64,000 nt of DNA from Pseudoclavibacter sp. RFBB5 (GTDB taxonomy: Bacteria; Actinomycetota; Actinomycetes; Actinomycetales; Microbacteriaceae), in contig NZ_PSTZ01000001.1 in NCBI RefSeq assembly GCF_002931555.1, forward strand, positions 124,001-188,000, read 5' to 3'. Numbering within the stretch: the first letter of the stretch is position 1; the number at the start of each line of letters is the position of its first letter. Position numbers and translations under genes: made by a program. The notes under the pieces were generated by a model that was not told where the DNA came from, searched no databases, and saw only the letters and a list, made by a program, of their open reading frames with translations. Of this stretch, positions 7,768-15,585 are shown in pieces.

Positions 7768-8604
7768 CTAGAAGATCATCGGGCGGTCGTCGTCGAGGGA
7801 GGTCTCGAGGTCGAGCTCCACGACGACGGGCACGTGGTCGCTCGGGCCGTCGCCCTTGCGCTCGTCGCGTTCGATGGACGCATCCACGACGAGGTCGTCG
7901 AACTCCGGGGTGCCGAGGATGAAGTCGATGCGCATGCCCTCGTTGCGGGGGAATCGGAGCGACTTGTAGTCCCAGTAGGTGTAGCCCTCGACGCCGCGCG
8001 AGCGCACGGTGTCGACGAAGCCGGCCTCGAGGAACGCCTCGAACGCGGCACGCTCGGGTGCCGACACGTGGGTCGAGTCGACGAATGCGGCCAGGTCCCA
8101 GACGTCGATGTCGAGGGGAGCGATGTTGAAGTCGCCCATGAGTGCAAGCGGGGTGTCTGGATGCGCCTGCCGCCACCCGGTCATGTCGGCGAGCAGCGCC
8201 TTCAGCCAGGCGAGCTTGTACGGGTAGTGGTCGTTGGTGAGCTCGCGGCCGTTGGGCACGTACAGCGACCACAGGCGCACGTCTTCGACGGTGACGCCGA
8301 GGGCGCGGGCTTCGAGCGGAAGCGTGCCCTCTGGCGTTGCCTTCCCAAAGCCCGGCATGTCGGCGAACGTGATCTCGGGATCGCTCATGGGGAGGCGGCT
8401 CGCGAATGCGACGCCGTTCCACTGGCTGAGGCCGTGGATCTCGAGCTCGTAGCCGGCTTCTTCGAACACCTCCCGGGGGAACTGCTCGGGCTTGCACTTG
8501 ATCTCCTGCATCGCGAGCACGTCGATGTCGGCGCGCACCATCCAGTCGATGACTCGTCCCGAGCGGGCGCGGATGGAGTTGACGTTCCAGGTGGCGATGC
8601 GCAT
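7768..8604 (-). CDS. xth: Exodeoxyribonuclease III
   Basis: This 278-aa protein is an AP-endonuclease/3'-exonuclease of the EEP fold. The family motifs are present in order: ATWNVNSIRAR, MQEIKCKPEQFP (metal-binding Glu), WSLYVPNGRE, GDFNIAPLDIDVWD (catalytic Asp-Asn), RIDFIL and the closing SDHVPVV (catalytic Asp-His). ATG 8604 (MRIATWNV) is the canonical family start. On the minus strand TAGCCT lies seven bases before it, again suggesting a leaderless message. It is divergent from the exporter operon at 8702. Confidence 0.95.
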   Translation of the reverse strand: MRIATWNVNSIRARSGRVIDWMVRADIDVLAMQEIKCKPEQFPREVFEEAGYELEIHGLSQWNGVAFASRLPMSDPEITFADMPGFGKATPEGTLPLEARALGVTVEDVRLWSLYVPNGRELTNDHYPYKLAWLKALLADMTGWRQAHPDTPLALMGDFNIAPLDIDVWDLAAFVDSTHVSAPERAAFEAFLEAGFVDTVRSRGVEGYTYWDYKSLRFPRNEGMRIDFILGTPEFDDLVVDASIERDERKGDGPSDHVPVVVELDLETSLDDDRPMIF

Positions 8605-8665
8605 GGGGTCAAGGCTATCGCCCGGCGCTCTCAGGGAACTCGCACGCGCACGCCCCTGCCTGCTC

Positions 8666-8701
8666 TTGACGCAAACTAGTTTGCAGCGCAAACTGGTTTG
8701 C
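8666..8701 (+). promoter_or_regulatory. Promoter with tandem 14-bp palindromic operators
   Basis: GCAAACTAGTTTGC (8671-8684) is a perfect palindrome. GCAAACTGGTTTGC (8688-8701) is the same site with one central mismatch, and their centres are 17 bp apart. TTGACG (8666-8671) looks like a -35, and a CAAACT -10 (8689-8694) lies 17 bp farther on. The second palindrome ends at the base before ATG 8702, so bound protein would block a leaderless promoter. The small winged-helix regulator encoded in the same operon is the natural candidate ligand. Confidence 0.7.
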
Positions 8702-9427
8702 ATGGACATCAACGAACGCCGGACCCCCGCCGATGGCAGCATCCCGCAGGCGAGCGACGACGACCGTGCCCTCGCGCCGAGCGAGATGCTCGCCCTCATG
8801 CGTGACCAGCAGCGCACGACGCGCACCCGGCTCGACCGTGCGCTGTACATCCTCCTCGGCACCTGGGCGGTCGCCTGGTTCGTCGGCTTCCAGGCGCTGT
8901 GGAGTGCCGAGGATGGGGGAGCGAGCCCGATCGTTCGCATCCCCACCGCCACGGCCTTCATCATTTTCGGCGTGGCGATGATCGTCGGCGTCATCGTGTC
9001 GGTGGTCTCCGGCATCTCGATGGGGCGGGGGATGCGCGGCCGCAGCAACACGGCGGGCAAGCTCTACGGCTGGTCCTGGTCGATCTCGATGATGGGCGCC
9101 TGGTTCTTCGCCGCGTCGCTGCTGCGTCAGGTGCAGGACCCGACCCTCGCGCCGCTGCTCATGCCGGGCATCTTCGTCATCACGGTCGGCGTGCTCTACA
9201 TGGCGGGCGCCGCGATGTCCCGCTCCGGCGCGCAGTTCGCGCTCGGGGTCGCCGTCATCGTGCTCGCCGTCGTCGCCACCGCGCTGGGCGCGCCCACCCA
9301 CTACCTCGTCTACGGCACGGCGGGCCCGCTCATCTTCATCGCCTTCATCGTGCTGCTGCGCACGGGGGTCATCTCGAGCGAGCCGCCCCTGCGCGAGACC
9401 ACTCCGCGGGGCGAGGTGCACGCATGA
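8702..9427 (+). CDS. Polytopic membrane protein, first gene of an ABC exporter operon
   Basis: This 241-aa protein has a soluble N-terminus of about 45 residues and roughly six membrane helices, at about 48-67, 82-105, 125-147, 155-175, 180-200 and 203-222. I do not recognise a named family. ATG 8702 is chosen because it sits directly after the promoter and operator palindromes; the frame is open farther upstream, but that stretch overlaps the xth promoter. Its last bases overlap the start of the regulator (ATGA), so it belongs to a four-gene operon with regulator, ABC ATPase and ABC permease. Confidence 0.75.
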   Translation: MDINERRTPADGSIPQASDDDRALAPSEMLALMRDQQRTTRTRLDRALYILLGTWAVAWFVGFQALWSAEDGGASPIVRIPTATAFIIFGVAMIVGVIVSVVSGISMGRGMRGRSNTAGKLYGWSWSISMMGAWFFAASLLRQVQDPTLAPLLMPGIFVITVGVLYMAGAAMSRSGAQFALGVAVIVLAVVATALGAPTHYLVYGTAGPLIFIAFIVLLRTGVISSEPPLRETTPRGEVHA

Positions 9428-9729
9428 GCGACCCGAGCGCCGAGTTCGACCCGATCATCCACGCGCCCGCCCGACTGCGCATCATGACGACCCTCGCCGA
9501 GAGCCTCGACGACGGCGACGAGATGACGTTCTCGAAGCTGCGCAGCCTCCTCGACATGACGGCGGGCAACCTCACGACGCACCTCTCGAAGCTCGAGGAC
9601 GCCGGCTACGTCGTCATCGACAAGGCCTTCGCGGGCCGCAAGCCCGTCACGTATCTGACCATCAGCCCCGCCGGTCGAGCCGCGTTTCGCAGCTACCGGA
9701 CGGCGCTCCTGAAACTCCTCGGGGGATGA
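9424..9729 (+). CDS. Small winged-helix transcriptional regulator (MarR/ArsR-like)
   Basis: This 101-aa single-domain protein has the fold of short winged-helix regulators. FSKLRSLLDMTAGNLTTHLSK is the recognition helix-turn-helix (about residues 38-58), and AGRKPVTYLTISPAGRAAF is the wing followed by the closing helix. Such proteins are often encoded next to ABC exporters and autoregulate. It overlaps the upstream gene by four bases and ends one base before the ATPase gene. The twin palindromes at 8671-8701 are its probable operators. Confidence 0.85.
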   Translation: MSDPSAEFDPIIHAPARLRIMTTLAESLDDGDEMTFSKLRSLLDMTAGNLTTHLSKLEDAGYVVIDKAFAGRKPVTYLTISPAGRAAFRSYRTALLKLLGG

Positions 9730-9730
9730 C

Positions 9731-10732
9731 ATGAACGCCCAGCCCGCCAACGCCCAGCCCGCCAGTGCGCGGCCTTCCACGATCGTCGAGGTCGACGAAG
9801 TGGTCAAACGATTCGGCCAGCACACGGCCCTCGACGGGATCTCGCTGAACGTCACCGCCGGTGAGTGCGTCGGCCTGCTCGGGCCGAACGGCGCCGGCAA
9901 GACGACGCTGCTGTCGCTCCTGCTCGGGCTGCGCTCGCCGACGACCGGCACGGTGCGGCTCTTCGGCGGCGACCCGCTCGACGTCCGCACGCGCATCCGG
10001 GTGGGGTCGACGCCGCAGGCCAGCGCACTGCCGGAGGCGCTCAAGGTTGCGGAGGTGCTCGACTACGTTGCGGCCCACTACCCGCAGCCCGCGGCCAGGA
10101 ACGAGCTGGTGGATGCGTTCGACCTGGGCCCGCTGCTCGGCAAGCAGTGCGGCTCGCTCTCCGGCGGGCAGCAGCGGCGTCTCGCCGTGGCGCTCTCGTT
10201 CGTCGGCGACCCCGACCTCGTGCTCCTCGACGAGCCCACGACGGGCCTCGACGTCGACGCGCGTCGCAGCCTCTGGGACGCGCTCCGCGCCAAGCACCGC
10301 GCCGGCTGCGCCGTCATCGTCACGAGCCACCACCTCGAGGAGATCGAGCAGCTCGCCGAGCGGGTCGTCGTCATCGACCATGGCAGCGTCATCACGGACG
10401 GCAGCCTCGCCTCGGTGGTCGGCAGCGTCTCTCGCCGCAGGGTCACGATGCGGGGCGTCGATGCGGCCCGCATCCAGGCCATCGACGCCGACGCGCTGAC
10501 CGAGACGGTCGAGGGTCCGGGCGGTTCAGCGGGTTCGGGGCGGGCAGCGGATGCGGGGCTCGTGACCGCGCTCGTGCGCGACTCGGACGCGTTCATCCGC
10601 TCGCTCGTCGCATCCGGCGCGCCCTTCACGGACCTGACGGTGCGCGGGGCGACGCTCGAGGAGGCCTTCCTCGCCATGACGCAGAACGACGAGGCCTCGC
10701 CCGCCGTCAAGAACGCACAGAACGGGAGTTGA
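9731..10732 (+). CDS. ABC transporter ATP-binding protein (ABC-2 exporter type)
   Basis: This 333-aa ATPase energises the permease encoded next. Walker A is GPNGAGKTT, the signature LSGGQQRR, and Walker B with catalytic Glu LVLLDEPTTGLD, followed by the switch His in VTSHHLEE. The roughly 100-residue C-terminal extension after the nucleotide-binding domain is typical of CcmA/DrrA-type exporter ATPases. The N-terminus has a short Asn-Ala-Gln-Pro repeat (QPANAQPA). It is co-transcribed with genes on both sides. The substrate is unknown; drugs, antibiotics or lipids are usual for the family. Confidence 0.92.
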   Translation: MNAQPANAQPASARPSTIVEVDEVVKRFGQHTALDGISLNVTAGECVGLLGPNGAGKTTLLSLLLGLRSPTTGTVRLFGGDPLDVRTRIRVGSTPQASALPEALKVAEVLDYVAAHYPQPAARNELVDAFDLGPLLGKQCGSLSGGQQRRLAVALSFVGDPDLVLLDEPTTGLDVDARRSLWDALRAKHRAGCAVIVTSHHLEEIEQLAERVVVIDHGSVITDGSLASVVGSVSRRRVTMRGVDAARIQAIDADALTETVEGPGGSAGSGRAADAGLVTALVRDSDAFIRSLVASGAPFTDLTVRGATLEEAFLAMTQNDEASPAVKNAQNGS

Positions 10733-10737
10733 GGACC

Positions 10738-11490
10738 ATGTCCACTGCAGCACTCATCGCCACGCACGTGAAGTACTCGCTCATCGAGACGGCGCGCGTG
10801 CCCATCGCCGTCATCGGGTCGCTCGTCTTCCCGACGCTCGCGTTCTGCTTCTTCGTGCTGCCGCAGCGCGCGATCGCCGAGGATCCGGTGATCGCCACGC
10901 AGGCCGTCGCGTCGATGGTCGTGTTCGCCTTCATGACCAACGGGCTCTTCAGCCTCGGCCTCGACCTGGCTGAGCAGCGCTCGAAGCCGTGGGTGCCGTA
11001 CCTGCGCACCCTGCCGGGGAAGCCGTCCGCGCGCATCGCGGGGCTTGTCATCGGGACGCTCGTGATGGCGGTCGTCTCGATCGTGCCGCTGCTCATCGTC
11101 GGCGGGCTCTTCACGGCGGCCGCCCCGACCCTCATGCAGGTGGTGTTCGGCCTCATCGCGGTGGTGCTCACGGCGGTTCCGTCCGCCCTCATCGGCGCGA
11201 TCGTCGGCACGACCGCGGGCCCGAAGGCGGCGATCGCGATCACGCAGGTGCTCATGTTCCTGCTCGCCTTCGGAGGTGGCCTGTTCCTGCCGCCCATGAT
11301 GTTCCCCGGCTGGCTGGATGCCGCCTCGAAGGTGCTGCCCGTGCGGCAGGCGCGCGAGGTGGTCATCGCGGTGGTCTCCGGCGGGCAGTTCCCGATGTGG
11401 GCGCTCTTCGGCCTCCTCGCGTGGACGGCCGTCCTCGGCTTCCTCGCGGTGTTCTTCTACAAGCGAGACGAGGGCCGGAAGTTCTCGTAG
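10738..11490 (+). CDS. ABC-2 type transporter permease
   Basis: This 250-aa protein has six predicted membrane helices and the ABC-2 organisation, including FGGGLFLPPMMFPGWLDAASKVLP before the last helix, where many drug/antibiotic exporters have their conserved loop. ATG 10738 follows GAGGACC at a suitable distance, five bases after the ATPase stop. It pairs with the ATPase at 9731 to form an efflux system. Confidence 0.9.
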   Translation: MSTAALIATHVKYSLIETARVPIAVIGSLVFPTLAFCFFVLPQRAIAEDPVIATQAVASMVVFAFMTNGLFSLGLDLAEQRSKPWVPYLRTLPGKPSARIAGLVIGTLVMAVVSIVPLLIVGGLFTAAAPTLMQVVFGLIAVVLTAVPSALIGAIVGTTAGPKAAIAITQVLMFLLAFGGGLFLPPMMFPGWLDAASKVLPVRQAREVVIAVVSGGQFPMWALFGLLAWTAVLGFLAVFFYKRDEGRKFS

Positions 11491-11588
11491 GGGCCGTGGA
11501 CAACCTGGCTATGAACGCTGAAAATCTCCATCAATCTGGCCGAAGGAACGCCACTTAGACGGAATCCATGAGAATGGATCTTTCTCGT

Positions 11589-11617
11589 TTGTTGCGGTCC
11601 AGAATCACCGCTACATT
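11589..11617 (+). promoter_or_regulatory. Promoter of the peptide-export locus
   Basis: TTGTTG (11589-11594) and TACATT (11612-11617) are spaced by exactly 17 bp in an AT-rich stretch. They would start transcription near 11624, about 40 bases before GTG 11666. A short inverted repeat ATCCAT/ATGGAT (11564-11569/11574-11579) followed by CTTTCTCGTTT just upstream may end the preceding exporter transcript. Confidence 0.6.
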
Positions 11618-11665
11618 GATCCGCGTCGGCGCAAAGGGGCCCGACTCGGATCGAGGGGTGGCAGG

Positions 11666-12760
11666 GTGAAGCACGCGCAGCCTGGCAACGAAGACGTGGT
11701 CAGCGTCGTGTCGGACAGCGACCGACCTGCCCGGCGCCGGGGCTTCTCTGCCACCGTCGCGCTGGTCATCGTCGCCACGCTGGCGGTAGCCGCATCCCTC
11801 GTCGCCTTCTCCGTCTTCCGCCCCACCCCGCCCGGACTCGCAACCGCCTCCGTGCCTTCAGAAGTGCAACTCGTGGCCGAGGAACTGACCGACGCACGAG
11901 CCGTGGAGCTGACTGCACAGCTGGGTGACGACGCCTCCTTGCCGTCACCGACGAGCGGCACGCTGACCGACTCGTCCTGCACTGCAGGCGGCGACCTCGT
12001 CTCAGGGGGGAGCTCCTTCAAGGTCGGCGAGACTCCGCTCGTGAGTCTCCACACGTCCACGCCGCTCTGGCGGGACCTCAGCTATGGCCTCAAGGGTCCC
12101 GACGTCACCGCACTGCAGGTGGCGCTTGCGGGCCTCGGCTACGACGTGTCCGAGACTGACGCCTTCGACTGGCAGACGTGGTCTGCCTGGGACGACCTCG
12201 TCGAGTCGGTGTACGGCGACACCAAGCAAGGCGAGCTGGCACTCGCACAGGTGCTCTGGCTCCCCTCGGCGACGATCTCGGTGCAGTCCTGCCCGGTCCC
12301 GCTCGGACAGACAGCCGCGCAGGGCGAGGCTCTTGTCGACCTCGCGAACCCACTCCTATCGGCCTCCGTGAAGAGCTACCCGACAGACCTCGTGCCCGGT
12401 GCGCGAAAGCTGACGCTTGAGGGCGTCGACGTCGCGATCGACGAGGCGGGAGCCGTGACGCCTGAAGGGCTCTCCGTGCTGGCCGGCACGAATGCGTTGG
12501 CGAAGTACGCGGCGAGCCCTGACGATGCGAGCATTCAAGCCGAGCTCGTGCTGGTCGGTGCGACCACCGTCTACGCGGTCCCCCCGGCCGCGGTCGCGAT
12601 GACCAGCGAAACAGGTGGATGCGTCGCGACGCCGGACGGCGGGTCGCTCCAGGTGGCCGTCGTGTCCTCGAAGCTCGGTCGCACCTACGTCTCGTTCCCG
12701 GAGCCGCCGACAGCCGCGGCCGTCAAGGCCGTCGCGAAGAAGGACCTGGCATGTTCGTGA
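11666..12760 (+). CDS. Membrane-anchored adaptor-like protein with peptidoglycan-binding motif
   Basis: This 364-aa protein has an N-terminal cytoplasmic basic stretch, one membrane helix at about residues 29-50, and an extracytoplasmic part. The latter contains a clear PG_binding_1 motif, LKGPDVTALQVALAGLGY, at about 144-161. The surrounding beta-rich sequence resembles periplasmic adaptor (HlyD/MacA-like) proteins of Gram-positive ABC systems. GTG 11666 has GAGGGGTGG upstream. Its 3' end overlaps the ABC ATPase start by ten bases. It probably links the exporter to the cell wall. The assignment rests on layout and the one motif. Confidence 0.7.
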   Translation: MKHAQPGNEDVVSVVSDSDRPARRRGFSATVALVIVATLAVAASLVAFSVFRPTPPGLATASVPSEVQLVAEELTDARAVELTAQLGDDASLPSPTSGTLTDSSCTAGGDLVSGGSSFKVGETPLVSLHTSTPLWRDLSYGLKGPDVTALQVALAGLGYDVSETDAFDWQTWSAWDDLVESVYGDTKQGELALAQVLWLPSATISVQSCPVPLGQTAAQGEALVDLANPLLSASVKSYPTDLVPGARKLTLEGVDVAIDEAGAVTPEGLSVLAGTNALAKYAASPDDASIQAELVLVGATTVYAVPPAAVAMTSETGGCVATPDGGSLQVAVVSSKLGRTYVSFPEPPTAAAVKAVAKKDLACS

Positions 12761-13353
12761 CGCTCGCCGACGTCGGACATCGTTACCCCGGCCATCCGCT
12801 GCTCTTCGAGAACGTCTCCGCGCGCCTCGACCCTGGCCGTGTCTACGCGCTCACGGGCCCGTCCGGATCAGGGAAGTCGACGCTGCTCGGGATGCTCGCC
12901 GGCTGGATCCCACCCGTGGTCGGCAACATCACGCGTGTCGGCGTGGAGCGGATCGGCTGGGTGTTTCAGAACCCGCACGGCGTTGCGCGGAGGACGGCGC
13001 TCGACCACGTGGCGCTTGCGTTCGTCGCACGGGGGGAGACAAGAACACGTGCGGATGTTCGCGCTCGGGAACTGCTCGAACGCTTCGGCCTGGGACACGC
13101 GGCCGATCGCCAGTTCAGGGCTCTCTCCGGAGGTGAGGGGCAGCGGCTCATGCTCGCACGCGGCATCGCCGCCGCCCCCGACCTGCTCCTGGTCGACGAG
13201 CCGACGGCGCAGCTCGACCTGCGCACGGCAGCTTCCGTCAGCGACGCCCTCGGGCGCATCGCCACCGACGGCACGATCATTGTCGTCGCCACGCACGACG
13301 CCCGCACGAGAGACGCCTGCACCGACGTCATCGACCTGGGGGTGTTCCAATGA
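12751..13353 (+). CDS. ABC transporter ATP-binding protein (short, MacB/bacteriocin-export type)
   Basis: This is a compact 200-aa ATPase. Walker A is GPSGSGKST, the signature RALSGGEGQR, and Walker B LLLVDEPTAQLD, followed by VVATHDART. The size matches LolD/MacB-type and bacteriocin-export ATPases such as those beside lactococcin 972-like peptides. ATG 12751 overlaps the adaptor stop, and its own stop overlaps the permease start (ATGA), so the three proteins are translationally coupled. It lacks the C-terminal extension seen in the exporter ATPase at 9731. Confidence 0.9.
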   Translation: MFVTLADVGHRYPGHPLLFENVSARLDPGRVYALTGPSGSGKSTLLGMLAGWIPPVVGNITRVGVERIGWVFQNPHGVARRTALDHVALAFVARGETRTRADVRARELLERFGLGHAADRQFRALSGGEGQRLMLARGIAAAPDLLLVDEPTAQLDLRTAASVSDALGRIATDGTIIVVATHDARTRDACTDVIDLGVFQ

Positions 13354-14435
13354 GCGCGATGCGGTTCCGCGAAGTGCGGCGGGAGGCTGGCCGAAACCTG
13401 TCGTCCGGAGCGAGTCGCGCGGTGTTGCTGATGCTGCTTGTCGCCGCCGGCTCAGCCACGCTCGCGGCGTTGGACACTGCCGAGATGACCGGCGTCATCC
13501 GGGCCGCGGAGGACTTCCGCGCTCGTGGCGCATCGATCACAATCCTGGCGGCTGAGGACAGCATCGACGGGCGCGCGTGCGACGCACTCGGCCGGGTGGA
13601 CGGGGTGCGCGCGGCAGGCGCGCTGGCCGAGCGCGAAACGCCGCTCCGCGTGGCGAGCATCCCGCAGAACCCGCTCACCTACTTCGAGTCGTCACCGGGC
13701 TTCGCGACGATGCTCCCCGCCGCGACGGGAGGCACGGAGCCGGGGCTGCTCATGCCGATCGCGGTCGTAGAGACCCTCGGGCTGACCTTGGGTGACCCGA
13801 TCCAGACAGCGGATGGGCCAACGACCCTCGGCGGGACGTACGAGTACCCGGACGACGGGCGTACGACCGGAATGGCGTACGCGGCGATCGCGCCGATCGC
13901 GCCTGACTCCAAATTCGATGAGTGCTGGATCGACGCTTTCCCGGTCTCTCAGGCAACCATCGAGCTGCTCTACACGGCCATCGCGGCCGACTCGAATCTG
14001 CCTGACACGGGGCCGCAGCTGAGCCAGCACAACCTGCAGCTGGGGAAGCCGGTCAACCCGGAGTCTGCGTTCGCCGGAAGGGCGACTGGCGCGTTCCCGC
14101 TCGCGGGCTTCGGCATCGGCGCGATGATCGGCTTCGGGGCCGTCTGGCTGCGGCGGCTCGAGATCGCTTCGGCCTTTCACGTCGGGGTGCAACGAAGCGA
14201 CCAGACGGTGACGCTCCTGCTTGAGGCGCTCGCGTGGTCGTGTGCCGGGGCATTGGTGGCATTCCCTGCGATCGCCCTGCTGACACAGAACCTGGCGGCG
14301 AGTGACCTCATTCCGGTCGCCGCGACCGCCGCTTTGACTCCCGCGCTGACCGTCTCCGGGGCGATCCTCGGAACGCTGGCGGCGGCCCTGCTGGTGCGAG
14401 AACGACGGCTGTTCTCGTACTTCAAGGGTCGTTGA
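13350..14435 (+). CDS. FtsX/MacB-like ABC permease
   Basis: This 361-aa protein has one N-terminal membrane helix (about 24-45), a roughly 200-residue extracytoplasmic domain (about 46-245), then three helices (about 247-265, 285-310 and 325-348). This is the FtsX/MacB topology used to move or release substrates at the outer face of the membrane rather than through a classical channel. The outer domain contains two cysteines, in ACDAL and DECWIDAF. It is coupled to the ATPase and lies 66 bp before the small secreted peptide gene. Confidence 0.78.
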   Translation: MSAMRFREVRREAGRNLSSGASRAVLLMLLVAAGSATLAALDTAEMTGVIRAAEDFRARGASITILAAEDSIDGRACDALGRVDGVRAAGALAERETPLRVASIPQNPLTYFESSPGFATMLPAATGGTEPGLLMPIAVVETLGLTLGDPIQTADGPTTLGGTYEYPDDGRTTGMAYAAIAPIAPDSKFDECWIDAFPVSQATIELLYTAIAADSNLPDTGPQLSQHNLQLGKPVNPESAFAGRATGAFPLAGFGIGAMIGFGAVWLRRLEIASAFHVGVQRSDQTVTLLLEALAWSCAGALVAFPAIALLTQNLAASDLIPVAATAALTPALTVSGAILGTLAAALLVRERRLFSYFKGR

Positions 14436-14501
14436 CGGTACCGGTCAGCGCGGGTCGGCGCCGCCAAGGGGGAGGCGTCGGAACACAGAAAGGGGACGAA
14501 G

Positions 14502-14816
14502 ATGTCCACCATCACACTGAAGAACAAGGTCGGACGCAAGCTCGGCACGCTGCTGCTCGCCGGAGCGCTCGCAACCGGAGGGGTCGCGGTAGCGCAGGTC
14601 GCAGCTGCACCGGAAGCAGAAGCGGCGGTCTGCGGGTCGGTCTCGGCGCGGCCCGGTTACGCCTACGCGAGCAACGGCTGCGGCTATGCGCAGGCCTCTG
14701 TCGGACGCATCGTCAGCGGAAAGGGGAAGTCGGTGACGGCGACCAAGTACCGCGGCTGGGTCTCGGTGTCGTACAAGGCCGGTTCGCACTGGTACTCGCA
14801 GGGCAAGGTCTGGTAG
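14502..14816 (+). CDS. Small secreted two-cysteine peptide, candidate bacteriocin or signalling peptide
   Basis: This 104-aa precursor has a basic N-terminus, a hydrophobic core (about residues 14-36) and a signal-peptidase site near AEA/A at 39-42, leaving a mature peptide of about 62 residues. The mature part has exactly two cysteines (44 and 60) that could form a disulfide. It is rich in Tyr, Trp, Gly and Lys, and ends in tryptophan (GSHWYSQGKVW). GAAAGGGGACGAAG precedes the ATG. Its position behind adaptor, ATPase and permease genes recalls lactococcin 972-type loci, but I cannot align the sequence to that family confidently. A perfect terminator follows, suggesting a separate abundant message. 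Confidence 0.72.
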   Translation: MSTITLKNKVGRKLGTLLLAGALATGGVAVAQVAAAPEAEAAVCGSVSARPGYAYASNGCGYAQASVGRIVSGKGKSVTATKYRGWVSVSYKAGSHWYSQGKVW

Positions 14817-14839
14817 CGCCGAGGGCGGTCTAGTGCAGG

Positions 14840-14870
14840 CGGGGCCCCGCGACCTCAACGCGGGGCCCCG
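14840..14870 (+). terminator. Strong hairpin terminator
   Basis: A perfect 11-bp inverted repeat (CGGGGCCCCGC at 14840-14850, GCGGGGCCCCG at 14860-14870) has a 9-base loop and is followed by CTTCC. It lies 24 bases behind the secreted peptide gene. Confidence 0.8.
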
Positions 14871-14901
14871 CTTCCGAACATCCATTGACGGGGAGAGACA
14901 G

Positions 14902-15540
14902 ATGGTCATTTCACACGCACGATTGATGTGTACGTCGGTTGCCCTGCTCGCGGCGGTCGCACTGACCGGTTGCGCGCAGGCGGACACCTCTGACGAGGGC
15001 ATGACACAGACGGGCGGGTCCCTCACACTGGAGCAACTCCTTGATGAGGGCCTGGCGAACTCGAAATCGGATTTCCAGACGGAGGTGCTCACGGCCGCTC
15101 GTGAGTCCGGGGAGATCTCCGAGGCAGATTGGAAGGAGGGAAACAACCTGAGACTCCAGTGCCTTCAGGAGAAGGGTTTCGACGCCGAACTGCTGTATGA
15201 AGGTGCCGAGGTCTACTTGCAGACGGATGCCGATCCAGGGGCAGCAAGCCCCGACGAAGGGGATTCTGAGCTGCAGGCTGCGGATCTGGACTGTTACGAG
15301 AAGACCAGTGCGTTCATCAACGAGGCATACTCACTCATCAACGGCGGCCAATCTTCGGTGGATCCAGACGAGATGCAGCGTGCCGTACTGCAGTGCCTCA
15401 TCGACCGTGAGCTCGTGCCGGCCGACACCACGTACGAGGAGTTCGTTGCCGACCTCGAGCAGAACGAGGGAAAGCAGTACTCGCCGCAGAGCACCGAAGC
15501 GAACGACCCCGTCGCGGCCTGCTGGATGGAGAACTCCTAG
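14902..15540 (+). CDS. Secreted lipoprotein of unknown function, candidate immunity or accessory factor
   Basis: This 212-aa protein has a lipoprotein signal peptide (hydrophobic core about 11-21, lipobox ALTGC with acylated Cys24). The mature part is acidic, helical and cysteine-containing (LQCLQEKGF, LDCYEK, VLQCLIDREL, AACWMENS), suggesting disulfides. I recognise no family. ATG 14902 has GGGGAGAG upstream. It follows the peptide gene across a strong terminator, so it may be expressed separately or by read-through. A role in self-protection against the peptide is inference from position only. Confidence 0.7.
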   Translation: MVISHARLMCTSVALLAAVALTGCAQADTSDEGMTQTGGSLTLEQLLDEGLANSKSDFQTEVLTAARESGEISEADWKEGNNLRLQCLQEKGFDAELLYEGAEVYLQTDADPGAASPDEGDSELQAADLDCYEKTSAFINEAYSLINGGQSSVDPDEMQRAVLQCLIDRELVPADTTYEEFVADLEQNEGKQYSPQSTEANDPVAACWMENS

Positions 15541-15585
15541 GTGCGTTCGGCGGCGACCTCCAGCCTCGTTCCCTAGCGTCAGGTC

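Noticed and set aside
6014-8497. Very long open frame on the minus strand (over 800 codons) across ferritin, NUDIX and xth genes
   Set aside because: It is an antisense or out-of-frame by-product of GC-rich third positions; its translation is Arg/Gly-rich with no domain, while the genes it crosses have clear families.
11666-14435. FtsEX cell-division pair
   Set aside because: The ATPase and permease have that topology, but the added PG-binding adaptor, small secreted peptide and lipoprotein, and the absence of ftsX-adjacent genes such as smpB or prfB, point elsewhere.
14502-14816. Firm assignment of the secreted peptide to the lactococcin 972 family
   Set aside because: Only locus layout and aromatic C-terminus agree; the spacing of cysteines and the conserved core do not clearly match.
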